Below, one piece after another: positions 47,130 through 59,661 of a stretch of 64,000 nucleotides of DNA (position 1 is the stretch's first letter; every line of letters starts with the position of its first letter). The translations under genes and the position numbers were made by a program. The notes under the pieces are model-generated. The model was not told the DNA's origin. It worked only from the letters and a program-made list of their open reading frames with translations, and searched no databases. Source of the DNA: Sweltsa coloradensis (Eukaryota > Arthropoda > Insecta > Plecoptera > Chloroperlidae). The stretch is taken from assembly GCA_024449915.1 (NCBI GenBank), contig JAMZAV010000093.1, positions 434,001 to 498,000 on the forward strand. Reading direction: 5' to 3'.

Positions 47130-49560
47130 GTGTTACAATACTACGCAAATATCATAAAACATTGGGGGAACTTTTTACAATCATATCCAATGTCAATTGA
47201 CACTGCTAATGCTAATCTATTGTACAACCTATTGTCAATGTATAATATTAAAATTTTATATCTTCAATGTATATTCCCACAAAAATAGAACTGGTTTTCA
47301 ATAAGGGACTTTCATCAGCCAACTCTGACGACACAGACACCATCCAACCCCCTCTCTCGCCGCTAGCTCGTTACTATTTACTCATTTCGTAATTCGTTTT
47401 TGACTTCAATATCCAGATAATTTAAATTATTATATTAGAACTGTTCCATTTTAGAGCAATTAAATGTTTAATTAAGGTGATGCTGAACTGGAATTCTCTG
47501 AGAAATAATCCATTGTAATAGTTGATGTTTTCTACAGGATTTCGAACACATTCACAATTAGCAGCACCATATTGTAACCTTGACATTATGTTTGAAGTTG
47601 TTTTAATAAAAAGTAGTGTAATTCTTGTACAAATCTGATAGCTAAATCTAATTATATCATGTTCACTATAAATTTTGTATTTTTAGGTTAACTAGGCTAA
47701 TCCGTATGTTTTTTTGCTAGTTAGTGTAATGCAAACTTATTTCATATGAGCTATTTGTCACATTATGGCATTAAACTCACGATAACCTAGATTGAAACTT
47801 ACTTCGTTACATAATCAGGGTTAGGAAATTACCCTCCGTTAACGTAAGAACCATCAGTTCAATTTGTGATGTAACTACCGCTATCCTAAAGAAGTTCAGA
47901 ACTATTGTGGGCACGGCGAGTCGGAATGGTAAGTAGGAACGAAACGGGAATGGAAGGTGCGAATCATTATTAGGTACACAAGCTAGAAGCAAAACTTTTT
48001 GATATCAACTATGTGGATCCCGTTTCGATCCTGTTTTTTTTTTTATTCTAAATCTAAATCTCTATCTTAAAAATAACTAACTCTACATCTCGTTTGCTAA
48101 AAACCAAACTCTAATATTCATAATACGGATACTTTTTGTACACTTGCACCTCTAGAATGAAACAAATTAAAAATAAGTTACTGGTAGCATAAATGTACAC
48201 GCGATTTACGGTTAAGATAAAAACCTTAGCCATTGACAACATAATTATATTCTCAAGTTGCTGCAGCTATAGTGAGGACTTAACTATATTTACATATTAT
48301 TTCAGTCTTACAAATCCAATCACTGATTATCCTCAAGATGACCACTGAGAGTTCAAAGCCATCTCCCTGAATTAAATTGTCTTCTTTAATTCTCCGTTTG
48401 CGTTTTCTCGTCCGTATTGTGTGGGGGGGGGGGGGGGCATCGCGTGTGCTCTTGCCTCGCTAAAGGGGGAAGTTGGTAAGTAAAACGTTGAATCAATAGA
48501 CAAGATCTCAGATGGACACACCGCGATTACGGAACAAACCAGTTGTGTCAACGGTATTATATATTTCTTTATTGGCACCTGATCAACATTAATTCGACTA
48601 TAATACCATGTTTCCTATCTCTCTTTTATCAGATTACGTCCTAGAAATGCGATTGCGTTTCAAATGAGCCAGACACTTCATGTTTTAAAACCCATGATTA
48701 TTAGATTGAATTCGGTTTGAATGAATGTAATTATCAGACAATCGGAAATAGGTCGGTGTCCAGACAGACAACGGCCGATTACAAATTCTACACTAATAAT
48801 AACTAAACGTTGAACATTACGGAGTTTCTATCACAATCTACAAACGTATACAAACGTACGCTAATTCAGCAACAACAAAGGTAACTGGCCCTGGCCTGTT
48901 ATGTCTACGGTTATTAAATGATTTGTTGGAGATAACTTCATCTTCAGGATGAAACACTTTAAATGTAGTCAGTAGACAAAGATACGTGGAAATGGCACCT
49001 AGGCTATGCCAGTCAAATACTATGCATGTTAAATATATGACTGATTACTATTAAAAATGAAAATACCATTTCCTCCCACCACTGGTCATAGAACTGATAT
49101 GTCTAAACCAGACATTCATTCGTATTTCCCTAAAAGTCTTAAATAACGTTTATGTATTAATAAAATATAGCAATTCTAAACAAATACCACGCACATTGTT
49201 ATTATATTATGTATTTTAGCTATAGAAACAAATCTAAGATAGGAGTTTATAGTCCCTATTAAGGTCACTAACAGTTGGGAGGGAATGTAACATAGATCTA
49301 CGCGCTCGGGGGTTCAATGGCACCTCGCGACTATAGACGGGACGTGCTGCATTTAGTTTATTCTTATTTACGAAGTTGAATTCCTTTGTGACTAAGAAGA
49401 CAATATTACTACTAGTTAGTTGTTTTCATTATTATTATCTTCAATCAGGATTCCCAGTGGCTGGAAGTGGAATCATGCAACTTCCTACATAATCACTGAC
49501 CACGCGCGAAAGATCCAATTCTTATACATTTCGTAACAACTTTGCCCTTATTCAACATTG
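47130..49560. other. Unassigned stretch with poly-G tract
   Basis: About 15 consecutive G at 48422-48437 in a small GC-rich islet. Otherwise AT-rich; no gene or repeat recognised. Confidence 0.3.
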
Positions 49561-49639
49561 TTTATGTTATTTTCGTCACGTTATAATTGTTCGGCTCGTT
49601 AGTAAAAGCGCGCTATTTACTGCCTACTTCCTAAACGAG

Positions 49640-49850
49640 AACCGTTGCTCGTCCCTTGTTTCCCGAGCGCGCCCGGTTGTGAATGGAGCCCCCCCCCCCC
49701 CCCCCCCCCACACTGCGTCGGACCAGCCCTCGGTCTCCGGCCTCCAGACTCCAGGCGCCTTCTCCCATGAAGCGACTGGCTGATTCAAGATGATTCATTT
49801 CATTAGAAACCAGCGCCTGTGATTCTGTGCCAAACGATGACGTCATTTGC
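49640..49850. promoter_or_regulatory. GC-rich island with 21-C tract and a CRE
   Basis: About 21 C at 49689-49709, CpG-rich flanks, and TGACGTCA at 49838-49845. Minus-strand wording after the CRE (GGCACAGAATCACAGGCGCTGGTT) parallels the tRNA-like piece at 50476-50520, so the CRE may be the edge of a SINE. Confidence 0.35.
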
Positions 49851-50127
49851 TAATATATGGGCGCCAAGTCTTTCATTCAAGCAAACGATGTATTCTCTAT
49901 ACACAAGGCTAGAGATGATAATAACTAGCAGTCGTCCTGGTTTCCATTTAATCAGATTCAATTCAACCTAATCAGACTGTCTTGTGTTGATTGGTTTTGT
50001 TGCTTAACTTCTCTTTAATTTGTGGTGTTCGGTTTCCTGAAATTTCGGTTCTGTCTGGTATACGGTGGCCGACTTGACAGTCAAAAAAGGTACTCGATTT
50101 TCAAGAAACAATTTTTTTCTAAGTTTT

Positions 50128-50142
50128 GGTGGAGGTGCCGGT
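50128..50142 (+). repeat. GGTGGAGGTGCCGGT motif
   Basis: Copy with one G fewer in the GGG run, preceded by TTTT. Confidence 0.85.
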
Positions 50143-50475
50143 CCAGACAATTTTCTATTTATAACTTTTATACAAAATGTCATTCAATAAAAATACTGAC
50201 AAGAAACGAATTGGGAGAAAAGATTCATCGCAAGTAAAATTCAATATCCATTTTTACATTCAGTAGTATTATATTTGCCGTCTTTTCTCTATCCGACCCG
50301 ACCCGACCCGACCCAGCCCGAAGCAAACGTATCCGAACCCGAGCCCGACCAGACAGTCAAAACCTCTACACGCCACTCCTAATATTATTACAATCTTGCT
50401 ATTCGAGACGATGAGTGTGATTGATGAGGATGAAATACTGCAATACCAATGCCCCGCGTCCTCGTTGAGTAATAC

Positions 50476-50520
50476 GCTTCGAACCAGCGCCCTTGTCTTC
50501 TGTGCCACCGTGGATGACTG
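50476..50520 (-). repeat. tRNA-like SINE head
   Basis: On the minus strand: CATCCACGGTGGCACAGAAG, then B-box-like GCTGGTTCGAAGC. Similar wording near 49811-49850. Confidence 0.4.
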
Positions 50521-51086
50521 GACTGTCAGGTGGACCCTCAATGCGTTGTGAATGAGCTATTACGACTCTCAATGCAGCCTTAGGCCCGCTCTAGAATAGC
50601 CCGTAACAGCCTCCCGTTACCGTTACCGGTCCTCTTTACCGGCCTGTTGTATAGACCGACCATTGAACTCAAGTAGCCTTGAGCATGTCTCATGAGAATT
50701 GGTTCAACGTCGATTCCATCACAAAATGTGCATTGTCACACTGAACTTCAAAACTTTCTCGAATTGTGCAAATACATTGAATAATACATATTTGGAATTT
50801 TTAGGGAAATTTTTCTGAAGTCAGTTAGGATCTGATTGACAGCAACTTGTTCATGGTTGTCAAGCAAGGAAAGTTGTTTTACTTCTAATATGAACTTAAA
50901 TCCATCAATCCTTGAGTTGGTAATGTGTAAACGATGACTGAAACAGGCACATGATCAATCTCTGACGTTGTTCCGAATTAGCTTTGTTTATGCTGGCGTT
51001 GCCCGCGAATGGATCGTGCCCAATCATTTGGGTAGGTGTTTCCTATTCAAATACCAATCTCTGGTCGGTCATATCTCGCTGTTTGA

Positions 51087-51192
51087 TGGCGTCGGTGCCT
51101 ACAGGGTTGGCTTGGTCCACTTTAAATTCAAGTCTCCACTGTAATCAGTTACGTGATTGGGTGGGTAGAGAGTTCATGTATATATTTTATTT
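51087..51192 (+). mobile_element. Family T 3' tail (plus copy)
   Basis: 'ggtgcctacagggttggcttggtcc', 'ccactgtaatcagttacgtgattgggtgggtaga', then a TATTTTATTTTA tail. More diverged than the 42-kb copy. Confidence 0.6.
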
Positions 51193-51599
51193 TACAACAA
51201 ACAAATGTATGATTTTACTTTTATTTTTATGTGTTGCTGTGTTGCTGGAAATGGTGATTACAAATTACAACCAGCAATAATTATTTCAAGGATAAAACAC
51301 ATATTTTAAAGAATTTATTTTAAAAATGTATAACTTATAATGTTTTCTCATGCTCTGGAGCAAAAATAAATCGATACCCTGCAGTTCTGGCTTAAAATTA
51401 TGTATTTTTCGTCGAACAGTACACTATTTTAGCTTGTAAAATGACAAGAAAAACAAAACAATATCGGGATTGATGTGCAATATTTTAGCAACTTGGTTAA
51501 ATCTATGAGATTATAAAATTATGAAATATCGCAATGCCTATATGGTTTAAGACAACATTTGAACCTCAATTTTGACTATCAGACTGCAGCGCCTAACAG

Positions 51600-51720
51600 T
51601 AATCCACCTCGCTCGCCGCACTGACAACGTAACATCAAGTACAACGCATTACCCTGTCCGTGTCGTCGTCGATATAAAGATGTTATCATAACCTCCCCGG
51701 TGATCCCCGCCCAGGCAAGT
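51600..51720 (+). promoter_or_regulatory. Weak candidate promoter (GC-rich with TATAAA)
   Basis: CpG-rich DNA (ctcgctcgccgc, gtcgtcgtcg) runs into GATATAAAG at 51671-51679, with CCTCCCCGG 20 bp later. No coding sequence can be linked. Confidence 0.2.
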
Positions 51721-52139
51721 AATACACATCACCATTAGACGTAATTAAAACAATAATAACATCGGTTTGCAATTAGTGCCCAGACATGGCATGCACGATA
51801 CTGTATGACTGTGTTCTTGATAACATGACGGTGGATGGTAAACTGTTCTGGGAATGGTTGGGAGTTAGGCGTCTGCATAACCTACCCTAACTCTGAAGCT
51901 CGTAGGAGCGTTGATTTCGTCTTTGGGTTTCTTAATTTAATACTTGGAATGTGTGAGTTAAAAGTGAAAAGTTAACTATTCTTTATACAAAATGTGAATA
52001 TTGAATAGTCGAGGGGCTTCGCTCACACTACTGTCGAATAATACCAGAAATGAAAAATGGGAAATGTTAAAATCAAATTTTAAATTTAAAATGAGAGTGT
52101 CGGTTGTCCTAAGTATATACAATTATGATTTCAATTGCC

Positions 52140-52230
52140 ATCCGCGGTGACTTATTTGGTTAGGGCGTAGGTCTGAAGAATACGACATCAAGAGGACGTG
52201 GGTTCGAGTTTCGCATAAGGCATGGGATGT
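52140..52230 (+). mobile_element. tRNA-related SINE, good internal promoter
   Basis: A box TGACTTATTTGGTTAGGG (52148-52165) and B box GGGTTCGAGTTTC (52200-52212), about 35 bp apart, then 'gcataaggcatggg' resembling the 3' part of 29600-29700. The best SINE head in the window. Confidence 0.6.
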
Positions 52231-52724
52231 TAGTGATTGTCTTTGGTGACTCATCGTCTCTAATAGTGATCAGCATTATTAGCGACGTTCAGCGATAGAA
52301 TTTCAGTCAATCGTCATGTTTGTCGAACACGAGAAATGGCATAAAATGCAGCAATGTGATCTTATGTTAATTAAAGTTAAATACCAATTCCTTAACAATG
52401 AAGTTTTTGTGAGGCATAAAACGATTAGTAATTACGTAGAGATTATGGGTTTTAAGTAATTTTTTGAAAGAAAATGTAATCAGTATCGTCAGTAATAGGT
52501 CAGATGCAACATTAATTAAGCTTTAAATTTTTAATGACTACCTTAACATAGGTTATAAATATCAAAGTCAGTCCTACAAACATAACAAACAAACAATATT
52601 TCACAACATTGTATTGTCTGGAAATAGGAAGTCGTATTGATGTTTAATTTACCCTCTTCAATATTCACTTTCCTAGGACAAAACTAGAACCAAATCTTAA
52701 ACTTGATTCATTACTCTCGGAGTC

Positions 52725-52790
52725 GATGATCGAACCCACGACCTGCTCAATCCAAGCCCGCGTGCTCCTGACTGATCGGTTGTGAGAAAC
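52725..52790 (-). repeat. tRNA-like SINE head
   Basis: On the minus strand: ACCGATCAGTCAGGAGCACGCGGG then B box GTGGGTTCGATCATC (complement of about 52725-52739). Confidence 0.5.
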
Positions 52791-52799
52791 TACATCAAC

Positions 52800-54420
52800 A
52801 AAACGCAACTATATCCCAGTTCGCAGTATAAATTAACGAAATGATTTTTGTAAGAACCCGCCGGGTAATTCTACTAAACCGCTGGCTAGACATCGCCTAC
52901 GGGACAACACTAGCTTCCCGGAATCTATGAATAAACTTTTATTTAAAGTGTTATTGACAAGTTCTTATTAAATGTTTTCGTGTAGCAGTAAGCACAATAT
53001 TTTCGGGCGTCACGGCAGGCGAACATTAGCAATAGAACATGCGTTGGTCTACTACACTTTTACCGATATAACGTAGTTAATGTGTTTACTGTCTGTGTTT
53101 TTATTGCATTGTATGTGAGTTTAGAATTTTGTTCTTCTTTCAGAAAGAAAAGCAATATTAGTGAACAGAAATTCATGGAATTCTTTATGGATATGTTAAA
53201 GACAAAATGTAAAAAAAAAAAATGAAGACAATGACAGCAGAACTCGCGTGTCAATCGGTGGTCATGTTCGGTTTCATCGTAAGACCTGACACTCGCACAG
53301 CCGGACGGCCGGAAATATGGACCAAGAGAACAGTTCTTATAGAGGAGCTTTGCTCTATTATACATACCGTATCTTTTTATAGTACTATTATATAAATGTA
53401 TTGGTAACAGTTATTATTATTCAACTCACTAAACGATTCTTAAACATAATTCTCAATATACTTAGTTTAAAAATGCAAAATTATTTAACTAATTTCAAAC
53501 TACGAACCCTCTTTGACCCCCTCCTACTCTTTAGTAGCACAACTGTTTGTTTATCTTTTAAAGCAAAGTACATATATTTTCATCAGAGTGCGTTTGAGAC
53601 CCAGAATAGCAATAACTTTTGATTTAAGTGGACAATTTTAATTAAAATTGATTACAAATCTTGACGAAGTGTTAGTACTCAAAGTTCCTGCGTAATGCAA
53701 CACTTTAAACCCCCTCACATGTAGCAACGCCCCCGCCCACACAGTGTCAACACCTCGAACGTACACTGCACAGATTATCGCATGACCCAAGAGTGTGGTT
53801 AGAAAAAAAACACGCTAATATGTTTAACCTTAGCCAGCGCTGAATCTGTCTGCCTTCCGATCACGCATCGCGCAACATTCAACATTAACTGACCGACATT
53901 GTTCTTGCTAATCGATCTGCAGGCTGTAAGATGTCGTGAATGTAGTGGTCTCGTGCGCCTACATTCTTACTTGGCCTGGTTTCAATCACATGATGCCAGA
54001 GGGACTTATCAGGGCATACACAAGTGATGTTGAGCAACACTACGGGAAACAAGAACGAACTTCCTTACATTCTCAATGTAATTAGGTCCGTAAGTTAGCA
54101 AAATGAAACTTTAAAACAGAAAATATATTGGAAAATATAAATAATTTGACTTTTAATACTTATTATTTTTATATTTTATGCCCCAATTCTTGTTATATTA
54201 CTGAGAGTATTGCAGTGGCAGATATTTGAAATGGCTGAGATATATAAGGAAGGTACATCCGACTCGAATTTCTTATATTTTTCTGAGTTCTATGTGATCG
54301 ATTTAAACTATTTTATTTCAAATTTTCCATTTTTAACTAATTCCAATGTTAATTAATTTCACATTTTAAATAATATCGTACCCTATATCCAACAACGAAG
54401 TTGGGTAGCCATGCCTGACG
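52800..54420. other. Unassigned stretch
   Basis: Small GC-rich patches at about 52857-52925 and 53710-53760 (cgcccccgcccacacag). No gene recognised. Confidence 0.3.
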
Positions 54421-54422
54421 CT

Positions 54423-54650
54423 TCACCCATATTCTTCTTCTTCACTATCTTCTTCCTCAGGTCTTCTCACCGGTTCTAGCCATATTTTACTTTCTTCCCA
54501 ACACTTAACCTGTTGAACTCTTCCCCAGCTGTTTCGTCTTCCCACATCCATCTCTATTACCTCTTCCCACCTCATTCTGGGTTTCCCTAGTGTTGTCTTT
54601 TTATCCCCTGCATCCTGTTCAAACTTTATCTTCGGAATCATGTCCTTCAT
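54423..54650 (-). pseudogene. Non-LTR reverse transcriptase C-terminal tail (relic)
   Basis: A 75-residue frame containing GKPRMRWEEVIEMDV, then GRRNSWGRVQQVKCWEESKIW, ending in an acidic EEEDSEEEEYG. The pattern 'GKPR-RW...D-...W....Q...W' is typical of the extreme C-terminus of insect LINE reverse transcriptases, after the polymerase domain. No polymerase motif (such as YADD) lies upstream, so it is a 5'-truncated copy. A spurious frame cannot be excluded. Confidence 0.45.
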
Positions 54651-54747
54651 CCTTTACGTGTGCAAATATTCCTTTTAAAGAATATGTTTTCATACATGCT
54701 GTTTCTCTGTATTATTTTTTTTATTACTATTTTTCTATTGCTTAATT

Positions 54748-54852
54748 AATCTAAATTATTGTATGGTCGTTTATGTGCTTAGTTTTATTTATTTTCCTTA
54801 TTTTTGTAAATCAATTATTGTAATGAAATAGGATAGACGTAAAATAAATTAA
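54748..54852 (-). mobile_element. Dispersed repeat family C, partial copy
   Basis: On the minus strand 'tttattttacgtctatcctattt', matching the start of the 44766 copy. It lies just upstream, on the same strand, of the reverse transcriptase tail. Confidence 0.45.
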
Positions 54853-54859
54853 TGATCCA

Positions 54860-57800
54860 TGCCAACCTATCTAGAAAAAATATATATAATCATATAATAC
54901 CTGCTTTTCGTTTGTTCTGTTTCGATCTATAAATATTATAAACGATAAAATATTCCTCGTGCGGTTTTCTTAGAGTATTAATGTGTAGTGCGTTAATTAT
55001 GAATGACAGATTTTTATTAACCATAAAAATGGCAACATGCTTTAATAAAAAAGTTATAACTTTCGGGTAAGTCAAAAATAATTTAATTCGTTACCTTTCT
55101 TTACAAGTTTAACGTAAGAACGTGATTTATTGCGTGATAAAAAACGAAATGTTTTAGTAAAAACAACAGAAAAGTAATTAAGCGCGTTTAAATGAGCGGA
55201 GTAATTAATTTTCTGACCAACTAACGTTGACCTCAACTCTTCCGTTCTACAGAAACTGGACCCTTATAATGTTAATCTGCATTGTACGCATTTAAAGTTA
55301 AATATTTCTTTCTTAAACGATGGGTTAAAACCTAACCACTTTACGAACGCTTGTTAAAGCCGTGTTGATGAATAAACTTACATTCCTAAAGAAGAAAAAT
55401 TTGCGACAATGCGATTTTCATTGGAAATATTCCTAAGATTGTACCCAAATTTATAGCATATCTAAGTTAAAAGGTTTTTAATGTTCCCTAAAACTTACAT
55501 CTAAATCGAAGTAGTCGTTGAAAAGAACAAACTATTATATTAAGCATTGTACTGAAAAGCGAAACAAATCGTAAAAGTAGTATGATTATAATCACTAATC
55601 AGAAATATTTCTTCAATGTTTCCCATACTTGCCAGTAGAATGGTTACTGATTTCTAAAGTCCCTTGAAAATTTCATCAATATCGAGTAACCGTTTGTCCG
55701 GTAAAGGGCATACAAATATATTTTTCTTCGACTAGTACGATTCCAGTCTTCGCTAGGCTCATCTTAATTAATATCAGTTTAATAAATAGTGCCACGAATC
55801 AATTTAGTTTTCAATAATAAATCAATCCGTGTAGATATGTTTTGAAACTCGTTTAATATCTTCTCTGTGACTTTGGCGCAGGGTTGGGACCCCCGCCAAG
55901 TTGTCGTGTTTATCAGGGTCCTGGGCTCTGGGTTGCCAAGCCAAGAGAGTGTTGTGCCAAGTGGCAACTTTCTACCTTCACTCTGCGGATGGGAGAACTG
56001 ACCTAGAAACGTACAGATTGTGGTGGAAGGAAGTGGTACACGTTTATTTGAAATACGGAAATGTTGTGGTTATAAACTTTAATTATAACTCTGAGTTGTT
56101 ATGATTAAAGCAACAACACGAAATATACATTGCAAGATATAATTGTCAATATTTAACATTTTTTCACATTTCAAGCTATTTTATGTAGAGAAGCAATTAT
56201 GGATTGTGATTGGAGATATTAAGTATATTGCTTTAATATGGTGATTTGTAGACTTTTTTGCTTTAAAAGCAAAGGTATATTTTCGTTAGAAAATTATTAT
56301 TGCCTTTGTTATGATTAATATGCTAATAAAATGTGCTTTTTAATACAAATAAATCTTACCCTGTTAATATGACATACTGTTTGAACTATAAACAATCAAC
56401 GAATAAGAAAGTGAAGCTCACCATAAGCATAATATTTTGTCCATCTGTCACGTTTCATGACAAAAATCAAACACGTCATCCGAATGACATGAGGATGATT
56501 GTTGACATTTTCCTTCAACGAGGATGATAGTGAATGAGTTTGCGACCCTGCAGGTAAATGAGGGGGACCAGGCCCCCCGAAAGATTTAAAATTCATATAA
56601 CCAACACCTGAATACATACGTGAACAACCAACGAACATTTCAATGTAATCCTCTATACCCGGCACCTCCACCAACAACCAATACTCAACCTTAAAAGAAA
56701 ACATTTTATTTTGGTGTTCTCCTACTACGATCTGTTAATTAATAAGCTTCGCTCAATTCATGACATACTTCTAATACCACTTTTAAAAAAACATCACACA
56801 TAAGAATATTACAACAATAATGTATTTGCTCGAGTGACATTTGATATTTTCTCTGTTTTTTTAATATGTTGATGAATCTGATTGTGCAGCACTAGCGCAG
56901 TGCATGGTTGCACTAGTATTTCTGCACGCGGTTTTTGCTGAAAATTAGCCCAGATTTAGCTGATTGCTCAACAGCTGCAATATAATTAAGTACTAAAACA
57001 CGATTTCCAAGAAAATGAAATTTGCAAGCTAGATCTGGCGTGAACTTTATCCACCTTTGAAAAGTGCGTGTCAGAATGTAGGTCGTGCGATCTTATCCGG
57101 TGTACTGCCGTGCTTGAAGAATGTGCATTTAGGGTTACGGTTAATATGCAGTGGATTGGTATCTGCAATTACACACCAAGATCGCTCGAACTACAGCTGA
57201 TAAAACGTTCGATACTCCAGGGGAATTATGAGTGAAGAATTAGCCATAGGAAGTAAGACTTCACATAAGATTTAATCTTAATTAGGGCATTCATTCTTTC
57301 ATTGCACAATATAAAGATCTTGACTGGTTGAAATGAAACCTTTATTAAACAAAAATTGGTTATTTTTATTCATTTTTGAAAGAACGGAAACAATGAAATC
57401 AATAATCAAGAACCAGTTCACTCAAAGTTTAACAGTAAAAACCTAATTCCTAAAAATTACATTTCAACACAATCAAGAGGAAAAAAATATCACAATACAA
57501 TAAAAAAACAGAAAATGCGATTTAACACATCTAATGTAAAATATTCATGATAAAACAATCGCGTCAGAACGAGAAATGACAAAGTTTAAAACAAAAGTTT
57601 ATTTTGAATAAAAACACTTCAACTACAGAATATTTATAAATCATATGTCATGTACGTTCGTAAACACCATATGTGGCCACTCACTTCACTCGGTCGTTAT
57701 TTTCAAGTTGCAAATTGATACTGTGAAAATAAGAAGTGCATGTAAAATGCATGAAACGCGACTAGTGTTATTCCGATATAGGTCACACTGCCGGGGTAAT

Positions 57801-58550
57801 GTAGGTCGGAGTTCGAGTCGTCTCGTTCCCTATAGTGTGTTCACGTTTAGAGAACGATCTCCGTTAGATTCACATCACACACATACTCGCATGTAGCTGT
57901 CAGATTGTCAGTTCATATTCTTTTAATTTGTCATTATCAATGACGTAATGTAGTGTAGTTGAGCAGCCGATATTCACAAACATTTTATTTTTAATTCCGA
58001 AACATTAGTCGACGAGAATATACCTGTGGCAGATGTTTTTAAATATCATCAACTGCAAAACAAACATAATAAGTAGAAATTTGTGAAAGTTGTGCACCAT
58101 TTAAAACATAGGCTATATGGAAGAATACAAATCAGTTTTTTATTAGTATTCGAAAAATAAATTATATAAAAGTGTATTGAATGCTAACTAACCATGTATC
58201 TACCCTTCGAAGCAAAGTACTATTTTTTCAACAGGCCAATTTCATTCCATATTAATTACAATACACAATAACAGTCTTTAACTGCGTTTTGTGTTATCAT
58301 TATGCTTGAAATCCAAAATATATTATTTAAGTGTAATGAAAATTACATTGTTAGTTGCATAAAGACGACGATTTCACTCCATTCATATTTTAAATTTACT
58401 TTAAATTAAGTAAAATCTTGCGAAAAATATGGAATAGAAGTGCAACAACGGATATTGGTACCAATGCTACCATGTGTACATTAATTTTGTATTAAAACAT
58501 TCAAAAAATGGGTGTTTATCCTCGAATCTAATGCACTTCCGCCAGTAATT
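54860..58550. other. Long unassigned AT-rich stretch
   Basis: Holds one minus copy of the 16-mer (listed separately), a small GGGGG/CCCCC hairpin at about 56562-56577, and otherwise no gene or clear repeat. Confidence 0.3.
56657..56672 (-). repeat. GGTGGAGGTGCCGGGT motif
   Basis: Perfect copy on the minus strand, flanked by 'ttggttgtt' rather than TTTT. Confidence 0.9.
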
Positions 58551-58559
58551 AGTGGTATA

Positions 58560-58700
58560 ATTAACACTACTCGAGTACGTCAGCTTGCGGTGTGCACGTA
58601 TCGTAACCTTGGCAGAGACCAAATGTTCGCATGCGGCTGTTCGCCGTCTCCCTACCGCTATCAGTGCCATCTAGTGGTCAGGGCGGGAAACAGTCACGCA
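58560..58700. promoter_or_regulatory. GC-rich islet with strong CTCF consensus
   Basis: GTGCCATCTAGTGG (58664-58677) reads CCACTAGATGGCAC on the minus strand, matching every position of the CTCF core CCASYAGRKGGCRS. It sits in a 140-bp GC-rich islet (gcggtgtgcacg, atgcggctgttcgccg) within AT-rich DNA. A plausible insulator or promoter-proximal site. Confidence 0.5.
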
Positions 58701-58896
58701 CACTGACTCATTTATCGCGATTAAAACTAAAGGGACAGTTTTATCGGGTTATTAGCCATCGCGATAACTTGTCATGTTTTGTTATTATTTCGAGAGTAAT
58801 CTTAAATTTGATCGACTATGTGTTTACTTTTGTGTTTCGAAAGAAGTGTATGCCGGATATCAAGCATTAAGTAGCGGAACTAAAAATATTCCCCAG

Positions 58897-58912
58897 ACCC
58901 GGCACCTCCACC
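58897..58912 (-). repeat. GGTGGAGGTGCCGGGT motif
   Basis: Perfect copy on the minus strand, preceded on that strand by 'aattaaaattgtaatattt'. Confidence 0.9.
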
Positions 58913-59233
58913 AAATATTACAATTTTAATTATTTCTTTTACAAATTGAGGAAATATTTTGTTGATTGTTTTCTTATTTAAAACTTTAAAATATCAATCT
59001 TTTATTTTACAATGGTTGCATTACAGACCAATCGGGCTGAGTGATCCTTTCTAATAGTACAAAATAAATATTCTAATATATTCATAGCTATTGAAAAATA
59101 CATTAAACAAAATAGTATGAAAACTGTGATTTTGAGTTTTTAATTGATAGGTACGGTATCTGAAATCTGTCCTTGGTAAAATTCTTACGGGAAATTTAAC
59201 CAACCTAATTGTGTTTAACATAGACTCTAGATA

Positions 59234-59248
59234 CCTAACCTAACCTAA
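59234..59248 (-). repeat. Short TTAGG-type run
   Basis: CCTAACCTAACCTAA, almost three units of the insect telomeric repeat in the minus orientation. It may be chance or a repair scar. Confidence 0.5.
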
Positions 59249-59661
59249 GATAACTCATAAGAAGATTGTGTCTTCAAACTTGTACATTAATATCCTCGCA
59301 CATCTCTTCTTGTTTACCAGCGTATTGTGACTGAACCGCGTGTCTAAACTGAAAAAAAAACATAGTCGTGTAAGCACAGTAAACATGGGCGAGTACAACA
59401 ATAAAATACAATTTTTGTTTTACAATAATTCTCCAATTCCAGGTGATAAAAGAAAGACGCAACATTAATTATTCTTATGGAAGGGTTTTGCCGATGGGCA
59501 TATCTGGGAAATGTTAAAGTTTGACTATTTTTTCAGTTGTCATTGCAAACAAGTTGTTATTTTGTTTTGTGAAACCGTTTCTAATTACTTTTTGTCATTT
59601 TTGTATTGTTTTGCGGTTTATTATTCTTTTAAAAATAAAATATAATAATTATTTCACATTT

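Noticed and set aside
59234..59248. Telomere or interstitial telomeric array
   Set aside because: Fewer than three units; too short to mean more than chance or a small repair scar.
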